Assembly (NCBI GenBank): GCA_964619065.1
Contig: CAZUCC010000002.1
Span: forward strand, 62,001 to 126,000
DNA from: JANXUC01 sp964619065
GTDB lineage: Bacteria > Acidobacteriota > Terriglobia > Terriglobales > Acidobacteriaceae
DNA: 64,000 nucleotides
Reading direction: 5' to 3'
Made by a program: the position numbers and the translations under genes. Of the stretch, positions 46,558-55,119 are shown in pieces. How positions within the stretch are numbered: position 1 is the first letter of the stretch; each line of letters begins with the position of its first letter. A model generated the notes under the pieces. That model had not been told where the DNA came from. It did not search any database and saw only the letters and a program-made list of their open reading frames with translations.

Positions 46558-47535
46558 ATGCTCAAATATTCCATTGTTGTTCCCCTGCACAATGAGCAGG
46601 AGAATGTCACCGATCTCTATGACCGTCTGAAGGCGGTAATGGAGGCCAACGGGGAGACGTTCGAAATCGTCCTGGTGGACGATGGCAGCGACGACCACAC
46701 GTTCGACCTGCTTCGCGAGATTGCCTCAGTCGACAGCCGCGTGACGGTGGTGAAGCTGCGCCGCAATTTTGGACAAACGGCGGGCTTGGCGGCGGGCTTT
46801 GATCATGTGCGCGGGGAATTCATTATCGCTATGGATGGCGACCTGCAGCACGATCCGGCGGATATACCTTTATTTATTGAGAAGATTGCTGAGGGTTACG
46901 ACATTGTCAGTGGATGGCGAAAGCAGCGCATCGATAATTTCTGGCTCAGACGTTTTCCCTCGCGCGTTGCTAACTGGATCATGGCGAAGCTGAGCGGCGT
47001 GGATATCCACGACTTCGGCACCACATTTAAAGCCTACCGCCGGGAAATTCTGGAGCAGGTTCCGCTCTATGGGGAACTGCACCGGTTCATTCCCGCGCTG
47101 GCGTCCTGGCATGGCGCTTCCATCTGCGAAGTTCCCATCCGCAATGTGAACCGCGAGCGCGGCGTTTCGCATTATGGGATTTCGCGTACGTTTCGCGTCT
47201 TCTTCGACCTCATCACAATCCGCTTTCTGCTCCGCTATCTATCCCGCCCGCTGCATTTTTTTGGCACTGGCGGCATGCTCAGCATCTTTGCCGGCAGCGG
47301 AATCGCCCTCTGGTTAATGGCGCAGAAGCTGATGCACCATATTGATGTCGTGGCCGCCCATGGACCGCTCATGCTTTTTGGCGCGGTTCTTCTGGTTTTG
47401 GGAATGAACCTGCTTGCCATTGGATTGCTTGGGGAGATGCAGGTCCGCCACTACCATTCGCCCATGCGCCGTGCCCCGTACTCGGTGGATCGTATCCTGC
47501 GCACCGAGAGCGAAGAATCTCCCATCCCGGAATAG
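46558..47535 (+). CDS. Family 2 glycosyltransferase, polyprenyl-phosphate type
   Basis: Transfers a sugar from a nucleotide donor, probably to undecaprenyl phosphate; 325 residues. The GT-A domain is at residues 1-230 with YSIVVPLHNEQENV, LVDDGSDDHTFD, the metal-binding IAMDGDLQHDP, and an RNFGQTAGLAAGFDH segment characteristic of dolichol-phosphate-mannose/GtrB-like enzymes. Two C-terminal membrane helices follow (GGMLSIFAGSGIALWLMAQ and PLMLFGAVLLVLGMNLLAIG). It stands alone after a promoter that nearly touches its start. Likely involved in surface-glycan or lipid modification. Confidence 0.9.
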   Translation: MLKYSIVVPLHNEQENVTDLYDRLKAVMEANGETFEIVLVDDGSDDHTFDLLREIASVDSRVTVVKLRRNFGQTAGLAAGFDHVRGEFIIAMDGDLQHDPADIPLFIEKIAEGYDIVSGWRKQRIDNFWLRRFPSRVANWIMAKLSGVDIHDFGTTFKAYRREILEQVPLYGELHRFIPALASWHGASICEVPIRNVNRERGVSHYGISRTFRVFFDLITIRFLLRYLSRPLHFFGTGGMLSIFAGSGIALWLMAQKLMHHIDVVAAHGPLMLFGAVLLVLGMNLLAIGLLGEMQVRHYHSPMRRAPYSVDRILRTESEESPIPE

Positions 47536-47555
47536 GCGTTATTGAAGAATCGATT

Positions 47556-47593
47556 TTGTCATTCCGAAGGGCTTTAGCTCTGAGGAATCTGCT
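47556..47593. repeat. Interspersed repeat copy
   Basis: TTGTCATTCCGAAGGGCTTT, continuing AGCTCTGAGGAATCTGCT, follows the glycosyltransferase gene. It shares the GTCAT(T/C)C...GAAGG...GAG layout of the copy at 27181. Confidence 0.5.
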
Positions 47594-47608
47594 ATTTTTC
47601 CTAAGAAC

Positions 47609-47932
47609 CTAATCCACGATAAACAGTTTCGCCCCTGTCTTGGTTACCGAACGGTGCGGCGGATCGCCGTCACCCACCTGATAACTCGTTCCGGCACGCA
47701 GCGTGAAACTCCGTCCATCGGCAAGTTCGGTTTCGAGTTCACCCTCCAAGCAAAGCAGCACGTGACCCTTCGAACACCAATGGTCAGCAAGGTATCCCGG
47801 GGAGTACTCCACCATTCGCACTCGAATATCACCAAAAGTCAGAGTCCGCCACAGCGCAACGCCGGATTCTCCCGGGTGCTCGGTTGTTGGGACGCTGCTC
47901 CAATCTGTGGTTGACAGAGGAAATGGAAGCAT
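47609..47932 (-). CDS. Small cupin-fold protein (ADHWCSKGH type)
   Basis: A 107-residue single-domain cupin resembling the group annotated in databases as DHCW-motif cupins. The fold centres on YLADHWCSKGHVLLCLEGELE, with candidate metal ligands His and Cys, and continues GRSFTLRAGTSYQVGDGDPPH and KLFIVD at the C-terminus. The start is the ATG at 47932, with a GTG two codons upstream as an alternative and no clear ribosome site. It is divergent from the aminotransferase operon. No substrate is assigned to this family that I know of. Confidence 0.8.
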   Translation of the reverse strand: MLPFPLSTTDWSSVPTTEHPGESGVALWRTLTFGDIRVRMVEYSPGYLADHWCSKGHVLLCLEGELETELADGRSFTLRAGTSYQVGDGDPPHRSVTKTGAKLFIVD

Positions 47933-48030
47933 TTTCACGCGCGCAGTGTAGCAGATTCTGAGTCTTTCGCCCGTAGTTGATCCCGGAGAGCGCCTCCAAC
48001 CAGGGGTATAATGATGCGGTTCTGCACATT

Positions 48031-49227
48031 ATGACTCCTGTTAGCGAAACGACTCATCCTCTTAAGCTTGCTGGACGCATGTCGCGCCTGGGAACCGAAA
48101 CTGCCTTCGAGGTGCTGGTAAAAGCGCGCGCTCTCGAAGCGCAAGGTAAGAGCGTGATCCACCTCGAGATCGGCGAACCAGACTTTGACACGCCATCGAA
48201 TATCGTCGATTCGGCGATAGTTGCTCTGCGACAGGGCTGGACGCACTACGGTCCATCACCCGGGTTGCCGCAGCTTCGTCAAGCCATTGCCGACCACATC
48301 AGCCGATCGCGCGGCGTGTCGGTCACCCCCGAAGAGGTCGTGGTAGTGCCCGGCGGCAAGCCGGTAATGTTCTTCGCGATTCTTGCCCTTGCCGAAGCGG
48401 GCGACGAGGTCATTTATCCGAATCCCGGGTTTCCGATTTATGAATCGATGATCAACTTTGCCGGCGCCAAGCCGGTGCCGATCCGACTACGCGAAGAGAT
48501 GGACTTCCGCTTCGACGTGGATGAACTCGCATCGCTGATCACGGACCGCACGCGGCTGATCATTCTGAATTCTCCACAGAATCCGACAGGTGGCGTACTG
48601 ACGGGGAAGGACATTCAGGATATTGCCGCCGCTATCGGCGATCGTAATGTGATGATTTTGTCGGATGAAATCTATTCGCGATTGATTTTCGAGGGCAACC
48701 ACCATTCCATTCTCTCAGTCCCGGGATTCAAAGACCGGACGATCGTTCTGGACGGCTTCTCCAAGACCTACGCTATGACTGGCTGGCGCTTAGGCTACGG
48801 CGTGATGCGGACCGACCTGGCTGCCCAGGTTTCGCAATTGATGACAAATTCCAATTCCTGCACGGCAAGCTTTACCCAGGTGGCGGGTGTCGAGGCGTTG
48901 TGCGGAGATCAAGCTTCGGTCGAGAAGATGCGGCTGGAATTTCTGCGGCGGCGCGACATGTTTGTCCGCGGACTGAACCAGATCAAAGGCTTCTCGTGCT
49001 GTGTGCCCAAGGGGGCTTTCTACGCATTCCCGAATATTCAGAAGACCGGGTGGACTTCGAAGAAGCTGGCGAATGCATTGCTCGAACAAGCCGGTGTGGC
49101 AGCGCTTTCCGGCACTGCGTTTGGCGCATCCGGCGAAGGTTATCTGCGGTTCAGCATTGCCAACTCCTACGAAAACCTCAAGCTCGCATTGGAGCGAATT
49201 GAAGCCTGGGCCGCGAAGAATCTATAG
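48031..49227 (+). CDS. Class I/II aminotransferase (aspartate aminotransferase-like)
   Basis: PLP-dependent transaminase, 398 residues. Landmarks: HYGPSPGLPQLRQAIADH, NSPQNPTGGVL, and the PLP lysine K245 in LDGFSKTYAMTGWRLGY; Arg in the SxxYLRFS region binds the substrate carboxylate. It is of the subgroup Ib aspartate/prephenate aminotransferase type. The frame is open upstream, but the ATG at 48031 gives the usual N-terminus; a TATAAT at 48007-48012 suggests a leader of about 12 bases. First gene of a three-gene set with a 2-hydroxyacid dehydrogenase and a second aminotransferase. Confidence 0.9.
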   Translation: MTPVSETTHPLKLAGRMSRLGTETAFEVLVKARALEAQGKSVIHLEIGEPDFDTPSNIVDSAIVALRQGWTHYGPSPGLPQLRQAIADHISRSRGVSVTPEEVVVVPGGKPVMFFAILALAEAGDEVIYPNPGFPIYESMINFAGAKPVPIRLREEMDFRFDVDELASLITDRTRLIILNSPQNPTGGVLTGKDIQDIAAAIGDRNVMILSDEIYSRLIFEGNHHSILSVPGFKDRTIVLDGFSKTYAMTGWRLGYGVMRTDLAAQVSQLMTNSNSCTASFTQVAGVEALCGDQASVEKMRLEFLRRRDMFVRGLNQIKGFSCCVPKGAFYAFPNIQKTGWTSKKLANALLEQAGVAALSGTAFGASGEGYLRFSIANSYENLKLALERIEAWAAKNL

Positions 49228-49262
49228 TGAAGTGTCACATTTAGACAAAGAATAAATCCCAC

Positions 49263-50366
49263 ATGAAAAAGAACTTTCGCGTCTTTGCCACCTGCGATAT
49301 CGGTGAATCGCTGAACTTGCTGCGCTCGCGCGGCTATGAAGTTGAGGTCTATCCGGGGCCGGAAGCGCCACCGAAAAGCCTGATCCTCGAAAAACTCCGT
49401 TCCGGAGTCGATGGCCTGGTGACGACGCTTCGAGACTCCATCGACGCCGAAGTCTTCGCGGCGGGCGCGGGCACATTGAAAGTGGTTTCGCAGATCGCCG
49501 TGGGATTCGACAACATCAATCGGGCGGACGCGAACCAATACAAGATTCCATTCACAAACACGGCGGACGTGCTCACCGACGCGACAGCCGAGTTTGCCTT
49601 CTTTCTCATGGGCGCAGTGGCGCGGCGGCTCTGGAACTCGGAGCGCCTGCTGCGCGAAAACCAGTGGGGCTTCTGGCATCCCTACCTGCCTTTTCTGGGA
49701 GACGAGGTCGCGGGCAAAACGGTCGCCATTATTGGAACGGGGCGGATTGGCCTCTCCATGATTCGCAAGTGTGCTGGGTTCGACATGAACATCCTGTGCT
49801 ACGACCCCTGTTTCCAGGATCACGAATTCGTGAAGGGCATTCAAGACGTTAAGGACCTGAGCGTTGCACGCGGTCTGGTGAAGGAAAAGACCTGGATCAA
49901 ATACGTCAGTCTGGACGAGGCGCTCGCGCAAGCGGATTTTGTGAGTATTCATGTACCGCTCGTGCGAGCAGGCGAAAGTGATACGCCCACGTATCACTTG
50001 TTCAACGAAACCACACTGCGAAAGATGAAGCCAACTGGGTACCTGGTGAATACTTCCCGAGGGCCTGTCGTGGACGAGCAGGCTTTGGCGAAAGCGCTGC
50101 GCGAGAAGTGGATTGCCGGAGCGGCGCTCGATGTGTATGAGAAAGAGCCGCTGGCTCCGGATTCTCCGCTGCGCGATCCCGCAATCGAGGACCGCTGCCG
50201 GCTTTATCCGCATTTTGCCAGTGCCGGGCGCATCACGCGGCTCTCGACCGACCCCATGAAAGGCATGGCAGGACGGTGTGTGCAAGGATTGATCGACGTG
50301 CTGGAAGGGAACTACGGCGGCGATATCACGAAGATGCCCTACGTGGTAAATCGGGAAGCGTTTTAG
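49263..50366 (+). CDS. D-isomer-specific 2-hydroxyacid dehydrogenase
   Basis: NAD(P)-dependent reductase of the phosphoglycerate dehydrogenase/glyoxylate reductase family, 367 residues. The dinucleotide-binding loop is AIIGTGRIGLSM. The catalytic triad is visible as Arg in NTSRGPVVDE, Glu in ALDVYEKEPL and His in YPHFASAG (normally PHxGSAT, so slightly diverged). A 20-residue insert (FQDHEFVKGIQDVKDLSVAR) follows the nucleotide-binding fold. It starts 35 bases after the aminotransferase and ends 5 bases before the next one, so the three genes form an operon; a 2-oxo acid linked to both transaminases is the obvious substrate, but its identity is open. Confidence 0.88.
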   Translation: MKKNFRVFATCDIGESLNLLRSRGYEVEVYPGPEAPPKSLILEKLRSGVDGLVTTLRDSIDAEVFAAGAGTLKVVSQIAVGFDNINRADANQYKIPFTNTADVLTDATAEFAFFLMGAVARRLWNSERLLRENQWGFWHPYLPFLGDEVAGKTVAIIGTGRIGLSMIRKCAGFDMNILCYDPCFQDHEFVKGIQDVKDLSVARGLVKEKTWIKYVSLDEALAQADFVSIHVPLVRAGESDTPTYHLFNETTLRKMKPTGYLVNTSRGPVVDEQALAKALREKWIAGAALDVYEKEPLAPDSPLRDPAIEDRCRLYPHFASAGRITRLSTDPMKGMAGRCVQGLIDVLEGNYGGDITKMPYVVNREAF

Positions 50367-50371
50367 CCAAA

Positions 50372-51535
50372 ATGTTTTCACAACGAACGGAATGGAAGCT
50401 CGCCCCGAACCGGTTTACAGAAGCCGTTGAGCGGTTTCAAGCCGAAGGCAGGGTCGCGCTGGATTTGACAGCTTCGAACCCGACACGCGTAGGACTCGCC
50501 TACAACGACAACGTCATTCTCAAGGCGCTGGCCAATCCTGAGGCTTTACGCTACCAGCCCGAAGCCAAGGGCCTGCTAAGCGCGCGCCAGGCCGTCGCGG
50601 AGTACTACCAGTCTCCAGCATGTACTGTTTCGCCGGATCGCATTTTGCTGACTACGAGCACCAGCGAGGCCTACTCGTTTGTATTTCGCCTGCTCTGCGA
50701 CCCCGGCGATGAAGTACTCGTGCCCGCACCGAGTTATCCTCTGTTCCAGTTTCTTGCCGATTTACAAGATGTGAAACTGGTTCCGTACTCACTTCTCTAT
50801 GACCACGGCTGGCAGCTGGATCTGCGCGGCTTGGAGAAAAAGCTGACGGAGCGATCCCGCGCAATCCTTGTCGTCCATCCGAATAATCCGACCGGCTCCT
50901 ATGTGCGACCCAAGGAAATGCGGATGCTGAGCTGGCTCTGTGCGCGGCGGCGCATGGCAGTGGTAGCGGATGAAGTTTTCCTCGACTTCACGCTCGAGGG
51001 TCCACCTCGGGAGAGTTTCGCGAATAACACCCGCGCTCTGACGTTCACGCTGAGTGGGCTTTCGAAGTTAGCGGGTCTTCCGCAAATGAAAATCGCGTGG
51101 CTGGTGACCGGCGGCCCGGAAGTGCTCGCCTCCCAGGCCATGGCACGATTAGAGGTCATTGCCGACACGTTTCTATCGATGAATACGCCCGTGCAACTGG
51201 CGCTGCCAACACTTCTTGCACAGCGCAGCGCCTTCCAACAGCAGTTGCGAGTTCGCCTGCGAGCCAATCTGAAAGAACTCGACCGGCAACTCGCAACGCA
51301 GGGTTTGATCGAGCGGCTGGAGGTCGAAGGTGGCTGGTACGTTCCGCTACGCGTTCCCGCTACGCGCTCGGATGAAGATTTCGCCATTGAGCTGCTGGAG
51401 AGGCAATCCGTGCTGGTACACCCCGGACACTTCTACGATTTTCCGGGTGACGGATTTCTCGTGCTGAGCTTGCTGCCCTCACGCGAAGATTTCCGCAACG
51501 GTGTCCAGCGCGTTCTCGCCCACCTGCAGGGCTGA
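50372..51535 (+). CDS. Second class I/II aminotransferase
   Basis: PLP transaminase of 387 residues, only distantly like its neighbour at 48 kb. Landmarks: YQPEAKGLLSARQAVAEYY, VHPNNPTGSY, ADEVFLDF, and the PLP lysine K232 in LSGLSKLAGLPQMKIAW. The opening MFSQRTEWKLAPNRFTEAVE matches a family usually annotated as pyridoxal phosphate-dependent aminotransferase without a set substrate. The ATG at 50372 is five bases after the dehydrogenase stop, indicating co-translation. The frame is open upstream but lies inside that gene. Confidence 0.88.
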   Translation: MFSQRTEWKLAPNRFTEAVERFQAEGRVALDLTASNPTRVGLAYNDNVILKALANPEALRYQPEAKGLLSARQAVAEYYQSPACTVSPDRILLTTSTSEAYSFVFRLLCDPGDEVLVPAPSYPLFQFLADLQDVKLVPYSLLYDHGWQLDLRGLEKKLTERSRAILVVHPNNPTGSYVRPKEMRMLSWLCARRRMAVVADEVFLDFTLEGPPRESFANNTRALTFTLSGLSKLAGLPQMKIAWLVTGGPEVLASQAMARLEVIADTFLSMNTPVQLALPTLLAQRSAFQQQLRVRLRANLKELDRQLATQGLIERLEVEGGWYVPLRVPATRSDEDFAIELLERQSVLVHPGHFYDFPGDGFLVLSLLPSREDFRNGVQRVLAHLQG

Positions 51536-51660
51536 TTGCGGCAGCAAAACCTGCGCGGCAGGGTTACCACGTTCTGTTTTCCGGTTGGCCGTCCATCCGG
51601 GAATAATCGGGTGTTTGGCTCGACTCGTATTCGCTGTGCCTCAGCCAAAGTAATCAGATT

Positions 51661-52722
51661 TCAGAACACGAGATGTTGCTGAAAGAACGGCAGTACGTCC
51701 GACATCACGCGCCCCTCGGCGCTCCAGTAGGTGTCACCTCCCCAAGCGCCGTTGTACTCCTCTGCCTCATGCACAATGCCGAACTCGTTCAGCTTATGAG
51801 TGAACGCCTGGTTGGAGTACACATGATCCCAGATCGCATCATTGCGCGACCAATCAAACTTGAAGCCCCGCAGCGTCTTAACATTCTCTGCATATTTCGG
51901 AATCATTGACTCTAGAAAGAAGTTGTTCCGCAATCTCTCCGTCAGCTTCGAGTCAATCACCAACTGCCGCCCCTCGCGATGCGCCGGCAGATCAACGTAA
52001 AGAGGCGGATTCTCCGGATTCGGCAGGTATGCCTGAAAGATCGAAGTAAAGATCGTGGCGAATACATCGTTCTTCAAGTCGGCAAATGAGTTTGCATGGG
52101 CTAGCAGATCCCAGTCAGGCCGCGAATCCATGATCTGAACGCCCGATCCTGTGCCTACAGGATTCATGCCATATAGCGAACCAAAGACGTCGGGATGCTC
52201 CATGCCGATACGGATTGCGCCGTAGGCCCCCATGTGCGATCCCGCAAGCCCGCGAGAATCACGCGTCGGCATCGTCCTGAAGTTCGCATCGACATAAGGC
52301 ACAAGTTCCTGCACGACAAAGTCTTCCCAATTGCCGGTCACGGGCGAGTTCACAAACCAGGAGCTACCCAGCGGAGTCGTCATGTCCACTGAAACGAAGA
52401 TGAATTTTCCTATCCTGCCTGTGGCAATTGCGCGGTCGAACAGGCCTTCCGCACCGTCGCTATCAAAGAGCTTACGATAGCCCTCGAACGGGCTTGGAAA
52501 AAAATAGACGACGGGGTAGCGGTTCGTCTCTTCGTCATATCCCGCGGGAAGGTACACCACGAGCTTCCGCACAGGACTCACACCAACTTTGCTGGCCGCA
52601 AAGCTCTTCGACTGGATCTCTCGCGCAACGAGCTGACTCTTCATTGCTTCCGCGGCAGAAGCCAGATGTACACCCAATGCAAGACCTATAAGCCCTGCTG
52701 CGATTTGTCCCCGTGTTCCCAT
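51661..52722 (-). CDS. Esterase-D-like alpha/beta hydrolase with altered nucleophile motif
   Basis: Secreted alpha/beta-hydrolase of the esterase D/tributyrin-esterase fold, 353 residues from the ATG at 52722 (signal peptide to about residue 26). VYLPAGYDEETNRYPVVYFF is the usual opening. The nucleophile elbow, normally RGLAGHSMGGYGA, reads RGLAGSHMGAYGA: Ser and His are exchanged, so His now sits where the catalytic Ser should be. The codons are TCG CAC on the minus strand, so this is not a misread. Activity is therefore doubtful. The 5' end overlaps the upstream membrane-protein gene by 37 bases. Confidence 0.75.
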   Translation of the reverse strand: MGTRGQIAAGLIGLALGVHLASAAEAMKSQLVAREIQSKSFAASKVGVSPVRKLVVYLPAGYDEETNRYPVVYFFPSPFEGYRKLFDSDGAEGLFDRAIATGRIGKFIFVSVDMTTPLGSSWFVNSPVTGNWEDFVVQELVPYVDANFRTMPTRDSRGLAGSHMGAYGAIRIGMEHPDVFGSLYGMNPVGTGSGVQIMDSRPDWDLLAHANSFADLKNDVFATIFTSIFQAYLPNPENPPLYVDLPAHREGRQLVIDSKLTERLRNNFFLESMIPKYAENVKTLRGFKFDWSRNDAIWDHVYSNQAFTHKLNEFGIVHEAEEYNGAWGGDTYWSAEGRVMSDVLPFFQQHLVF

Positions 52723-53381
52723 GATGTGTCCATCCCTTTTCTCGACCCTTCTGATCTCTCTCCCGTGGCAACGAGAAACCATGAAGGCAAAAGCAACGGC
52801 CAATTCCAGGCAGACATGCCGCTCCAAACCAGCATCAACCCCGTTATCGCGGTCACCAGTACAACGGCGTTTCTAAGCTGCAGTCGCACACGCCGTATCC
52901 CCTGTATTGCACCCACAACTCCCGGCGCCAGGAACAGAAGCACGCAAAACCGGGAAAGCGATGTGTCGTGAAACCGCAACACGCAGGACAGACACGGAAT
53001 AGCGCAAAGCGCAATACTGATCCATCGCGTACACCTTGATAACGAGCCAACCATGAAGCCGCTCGTCCAGGCCCACGCCAGCATCAGCAGCGCCTCGCAC
53101 ACGATCGTCCAGTGGATAGACCCGCTCCGCCGCAGGTCACGAGCGTGCTCCGATAGCGCGAAGGAGACGCCGAGCAAGAGCAGACTCCCCGGCAGCGACA
53201 CGCCGCTCGCAACCCAAGGCCGCCAGCTTCGCCAAAGCTCCAACTGTTGCCGTACCACAAAGCCCAGAACCGAAAGCAATCCGCTCCAGACATCCGCGCC
53301 CGACTCCGCCAGATCGCCGAGCACCACTTCGCGCTCCTCCGGCCCAAGAAATCCAGCAGCCATCTCCACCAGCGAAGTCAT
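52686..53381 (-). CDS. Membrane protein coupled to a PadR regulator
   Basis: Unnamed family; 231 residues from the ATG at 53381 (MTSLVEMAAGFLGPEEREVV). A cytoplasmic N-terminal part with LGDLAESGADVWSGLLSVLG is followed by five to six hydrophobic helices from residue 60 on. Proteins with this opening are often found next to PadR genes in Acidobacteriota and may belong to small exporter-like systems; that is recalled from family context, not proven here. It overlaps PadR by ATGA on one side and the esterase-like gene by 37 bases on the other, so all three genes are translationally linked. Confidence 0.7.
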   Translation of the reverse strand: MTSLVEMAAGFLGPEEREVVLGDLAESGADVWSGLLSVLGFVVRQQLELWRSWRPWVASGVSLPGSLLLLGVSFALSEHARDLRRSGSIHWTIVCEALLMLAWAWTSGFMVGSLSRCTRWISIALCAIPCLSCVLRFHDTSLSRFCVLLFLAPGVVGAIQGIRRVRLQLRNAVVLVTAITGLMLVWSGMSAWNWPLLLPSWFLVATGERSEGSRKGMDTSWEHGDKSQQGL

Positions 53382-53707
53382 GAAACCCCCTCCGGCCCTC
53401 TGACTACCCACGAAGCATTGTGGCTAATGCGCATCATTGCCTCAAAAAACTCGCGCGCGGCCTGCAGGCCCTTAGGCGTTACGCGTACCATGCGCTTTGC
53501 CCGCCCACCCCGTTGCGGAGTGGCTTCCCCCATCCACGTCTTAAGAAGACCCTTTTTCTCCAACCGCTCGATCGTCGTGTAGAGCGCCCCGATAGCGCAA
53601 TTTCTGCGTGTAGCTTTCTCGATTTCTTCGCGAATGACCGCACCATAGGCAGCGTCGCCCAGGCCCGCCGCTGCAGTGATCAGCACGTATTCAAATTCGC
53701 CAAGCAT
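53378..53707 (-). CDS. PadR-family transcriptional regulator
   Basis: Winged-helix regulator of the PadR type, 109 residues. The helix-turn-helix reads YGAVIREEIEKATRRNCAIGALYTTIERLEKKGLL, with the basic wing GRAKRMVRVT. It is the first gene of a three-gene overlapping set and typically represses such operons, with ligand binding through the C-terminal helix. A TATA-like box is not obvious upstream; the 222-base gap to the next gene contains nothing else recognisable. Confidence 0.9.
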   Translation of the reverse strand: MLGEFEYVLITAAAGLGDAAYGAVIREEIEKATRRNCAIGALYTTIERLEKKGLLKTWMGEATPQRGGRAKRMVRVTPKGLQAAREFFEAMMRISHNASWVVRGPEGVS

Positions 53708-53929
53708 GATATGTACTTCATTGTGTCACTAATCACTCCAATTCGTCAAGGGATGTTTTTCCAGGTCATGAATCAAGACGTGAGTAGATTGTGCCCGGAA
53801 GTCGGCGTGTCGGAAGCTCTGCTCAGAAATTGTTGGGCGGTTGACGGGCTAACCGGAAGTAGCTAGCTTAACTGGCGATTGCACCAACTATATTGGGCGC
53901 AAGCAAACGAGCCATCCGTAAGACCTCTC

Positions 53930-54565
53930 CTACTCCTGCAGAAACGGATTCGACTCGCGCTCCTCACCAATCGTCGTCAGCGCCCCGTGGCCTGGGACGA
54001 CGACAGTCTCATCCGGCAAGGCCAGAAGATGCCCCTTCAGCGATCCAATGATCTTCTCAAACGAGCCGCCGGGGAGATCGGTGCGGCCGATGCTGCCCGC
54101 GAATAAAGTGTCTCCAGCAATCAGCTTTTTCTCGGCAGGGAAGTAGAGGCAGATGCTGCCTTGCGTATGGCCGGGCGTGTGGAGTACAGCCGAGACGAGT
54201 GACCCTGTCAGTAGGGAATCGCCATGGGCAGGACTTTGGTCAATTTCCACGGCTTCGGGTGCAGCCATGCCGAGCCATGCCGCCTGTACATCCAGCATCT
54301 TCAGCAGAGCGTAGTCGTCCTGGTTGAGAAAAATAGGCGCGCCTGTCAGCGCTCGCAGCTTCATCGCTCCACCTACATGATCAATGTGGGCGTGTGTAAT
54401 CACGATCTGCTTGACGCTGAGGTTGTGCTTCTGCAGGATAGCGACGATCTTGGAGATGTCGTCGCCCGGATCGATGACCATTGCTTCGCGAGTTGCCTCA
54501 TCGCCAATAACAGAGCAGTTGCACCGCAGTGGCCCGACGGGAAGGATTTCGTGGATCATCGGCAT
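53930..54565 (-). CDS. MBL-fold hydrolase (GloB-like)
   Basis: Metallo-beta-lactamase-fold hydrolase of the glyoxalase-II/YcbL type, 211 residues. Zinc motif THAHIDHVGG, then HTPGHTQGS, IAGDTLFAGSIGRTD with the bridging Asp, and PGHG near the C-terminus. The frame is open to 54628, but that extension runs through the secG terminator, so the start is the ATG at 54565 (or the ATG at 54559). It may hydrolyse an S-lactoyl-thiol or related thioester; the substrate is not shown by sequence. Confidence 0.88.
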   Translation of the reverse strand: MPMIHEILPVGPLRCNCSVIGDEATREAMVIDPGDDISKIVAILQKHNLSVKQIVITHAHIDHVGGAMKLRALTGAPIFLNQDDYALLKMLDVQAAWLGMAAPEAVEIDQSPAHGDSLLTGSLVSAVLHTPGHTQGSICLYFPAEKKLIAGDTLFAGSIGRTDLPGGSFEKIIGSLKGHLLALPDETVVVPGHGALTTIGEERESNPFLQE

Positions 54566-54575
54566 GGATAGGAGT

Positions 54576-54611
54576 TGCAAAAGTAAAGGAGCCTCGGTAC
54601 CGAGGCTCCTC
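54576..54611 (-). terminator. Intrinsic terminator of secG
   Basis: A perfect 24-base palindrome (54587-54610) centred on GGTACC, followed on the minus strand by TTTACTTTTGC. It lies 30 bases beyond the secG stop and just upstream of the MBL gene. Confidence 0.88.
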
Positions 54612-54640
54612 GAGAGTTTCTCATACACCGATCCAGGAAA

Positions 54641-54976
54641 CTACTTGTTCGGCGTGGGCTGAGCTGGCGTCGCCGGTTTTTGTGGCTGCGATTCCGCCGG
54701 AGCCTTTACGTTTTGAAATATGGACTTCGGCCCCTGCCGCAATGCCAGGACTCCAAGCGAAAGCGAAGTCACCATAAAAATGATGGCCGACCAGGTGGTG
54801 GCGCGTGAAAGTGCCGTGGCTGCGCCGCGCGGCCCGAATGCCGTCTGGCTGCCCTGCCCGCTAAAGGCCGCGGCAATGTCTGAGCCCTTACCGCTCTGCA
54901 GCAGCACGACGATGATCAGAAACAAGCACACAATGATGTGCACAAAAACAATCGGATAATAGAGAAAACCACCCAT
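54641..54976 (-). CDS. secG: Preprotein translocase subunit SecG
   Basis: Accessory subunit of the SecYEG channel, 111 residues. Two helices, YYPIVFVHIIVCLFLIIVVLLQ and AIIFMVTSLSLGVLAL, flank the conserved cytoplasmic loop LLQSGKGSDIAAAFSGQGSQTAFGPRGAA. A Pro/Gln-rich tail (about residues 90-111) is longer than usual. Downstream is an intrinsic terminator; upstream is a tRNA gene in the same orientation about 145 bases away. Confidence 0.95.
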   Translation of the reverse strand: MGGFLYYPIVFVHIIVCLFLIIVVLLQSGKGSDIAAAFSGQGSQTAFGPRGAATALSRATTWSAIIFMVTSLSLGVLALRQGPKSIFQNVKAPAESQPQKPATPAQPTPNK

Positions 54977-55119
54977 AAAACTCGATTCCTAGCTTTCTGA
55001 GGTTTCTGATTTCTTAATCTTCCGCTACGCACCGTTCCTAACCGAATATCGCGTTCCAGACGGAATTTGCCGTGCGGCTTGCGCGGCACCAACAATTATG
55101 ACAATCCAACAACCCAAAA

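Noticed and set aside
49167..50381. 404-codon minus-strand frame over the 2-hydroxyacid dehydrogenase
   Set aside because: Antisense to a gene with NAD-binding and catalytic motifs; composition is Arg/His-rich as in shadow frames.
54566..54628. N-terminal extension of the MBL hydrolase
   Set aside because: The extra codons run through the secG terminator palindrome; the ATG at 54565 gives the family N-terminus.
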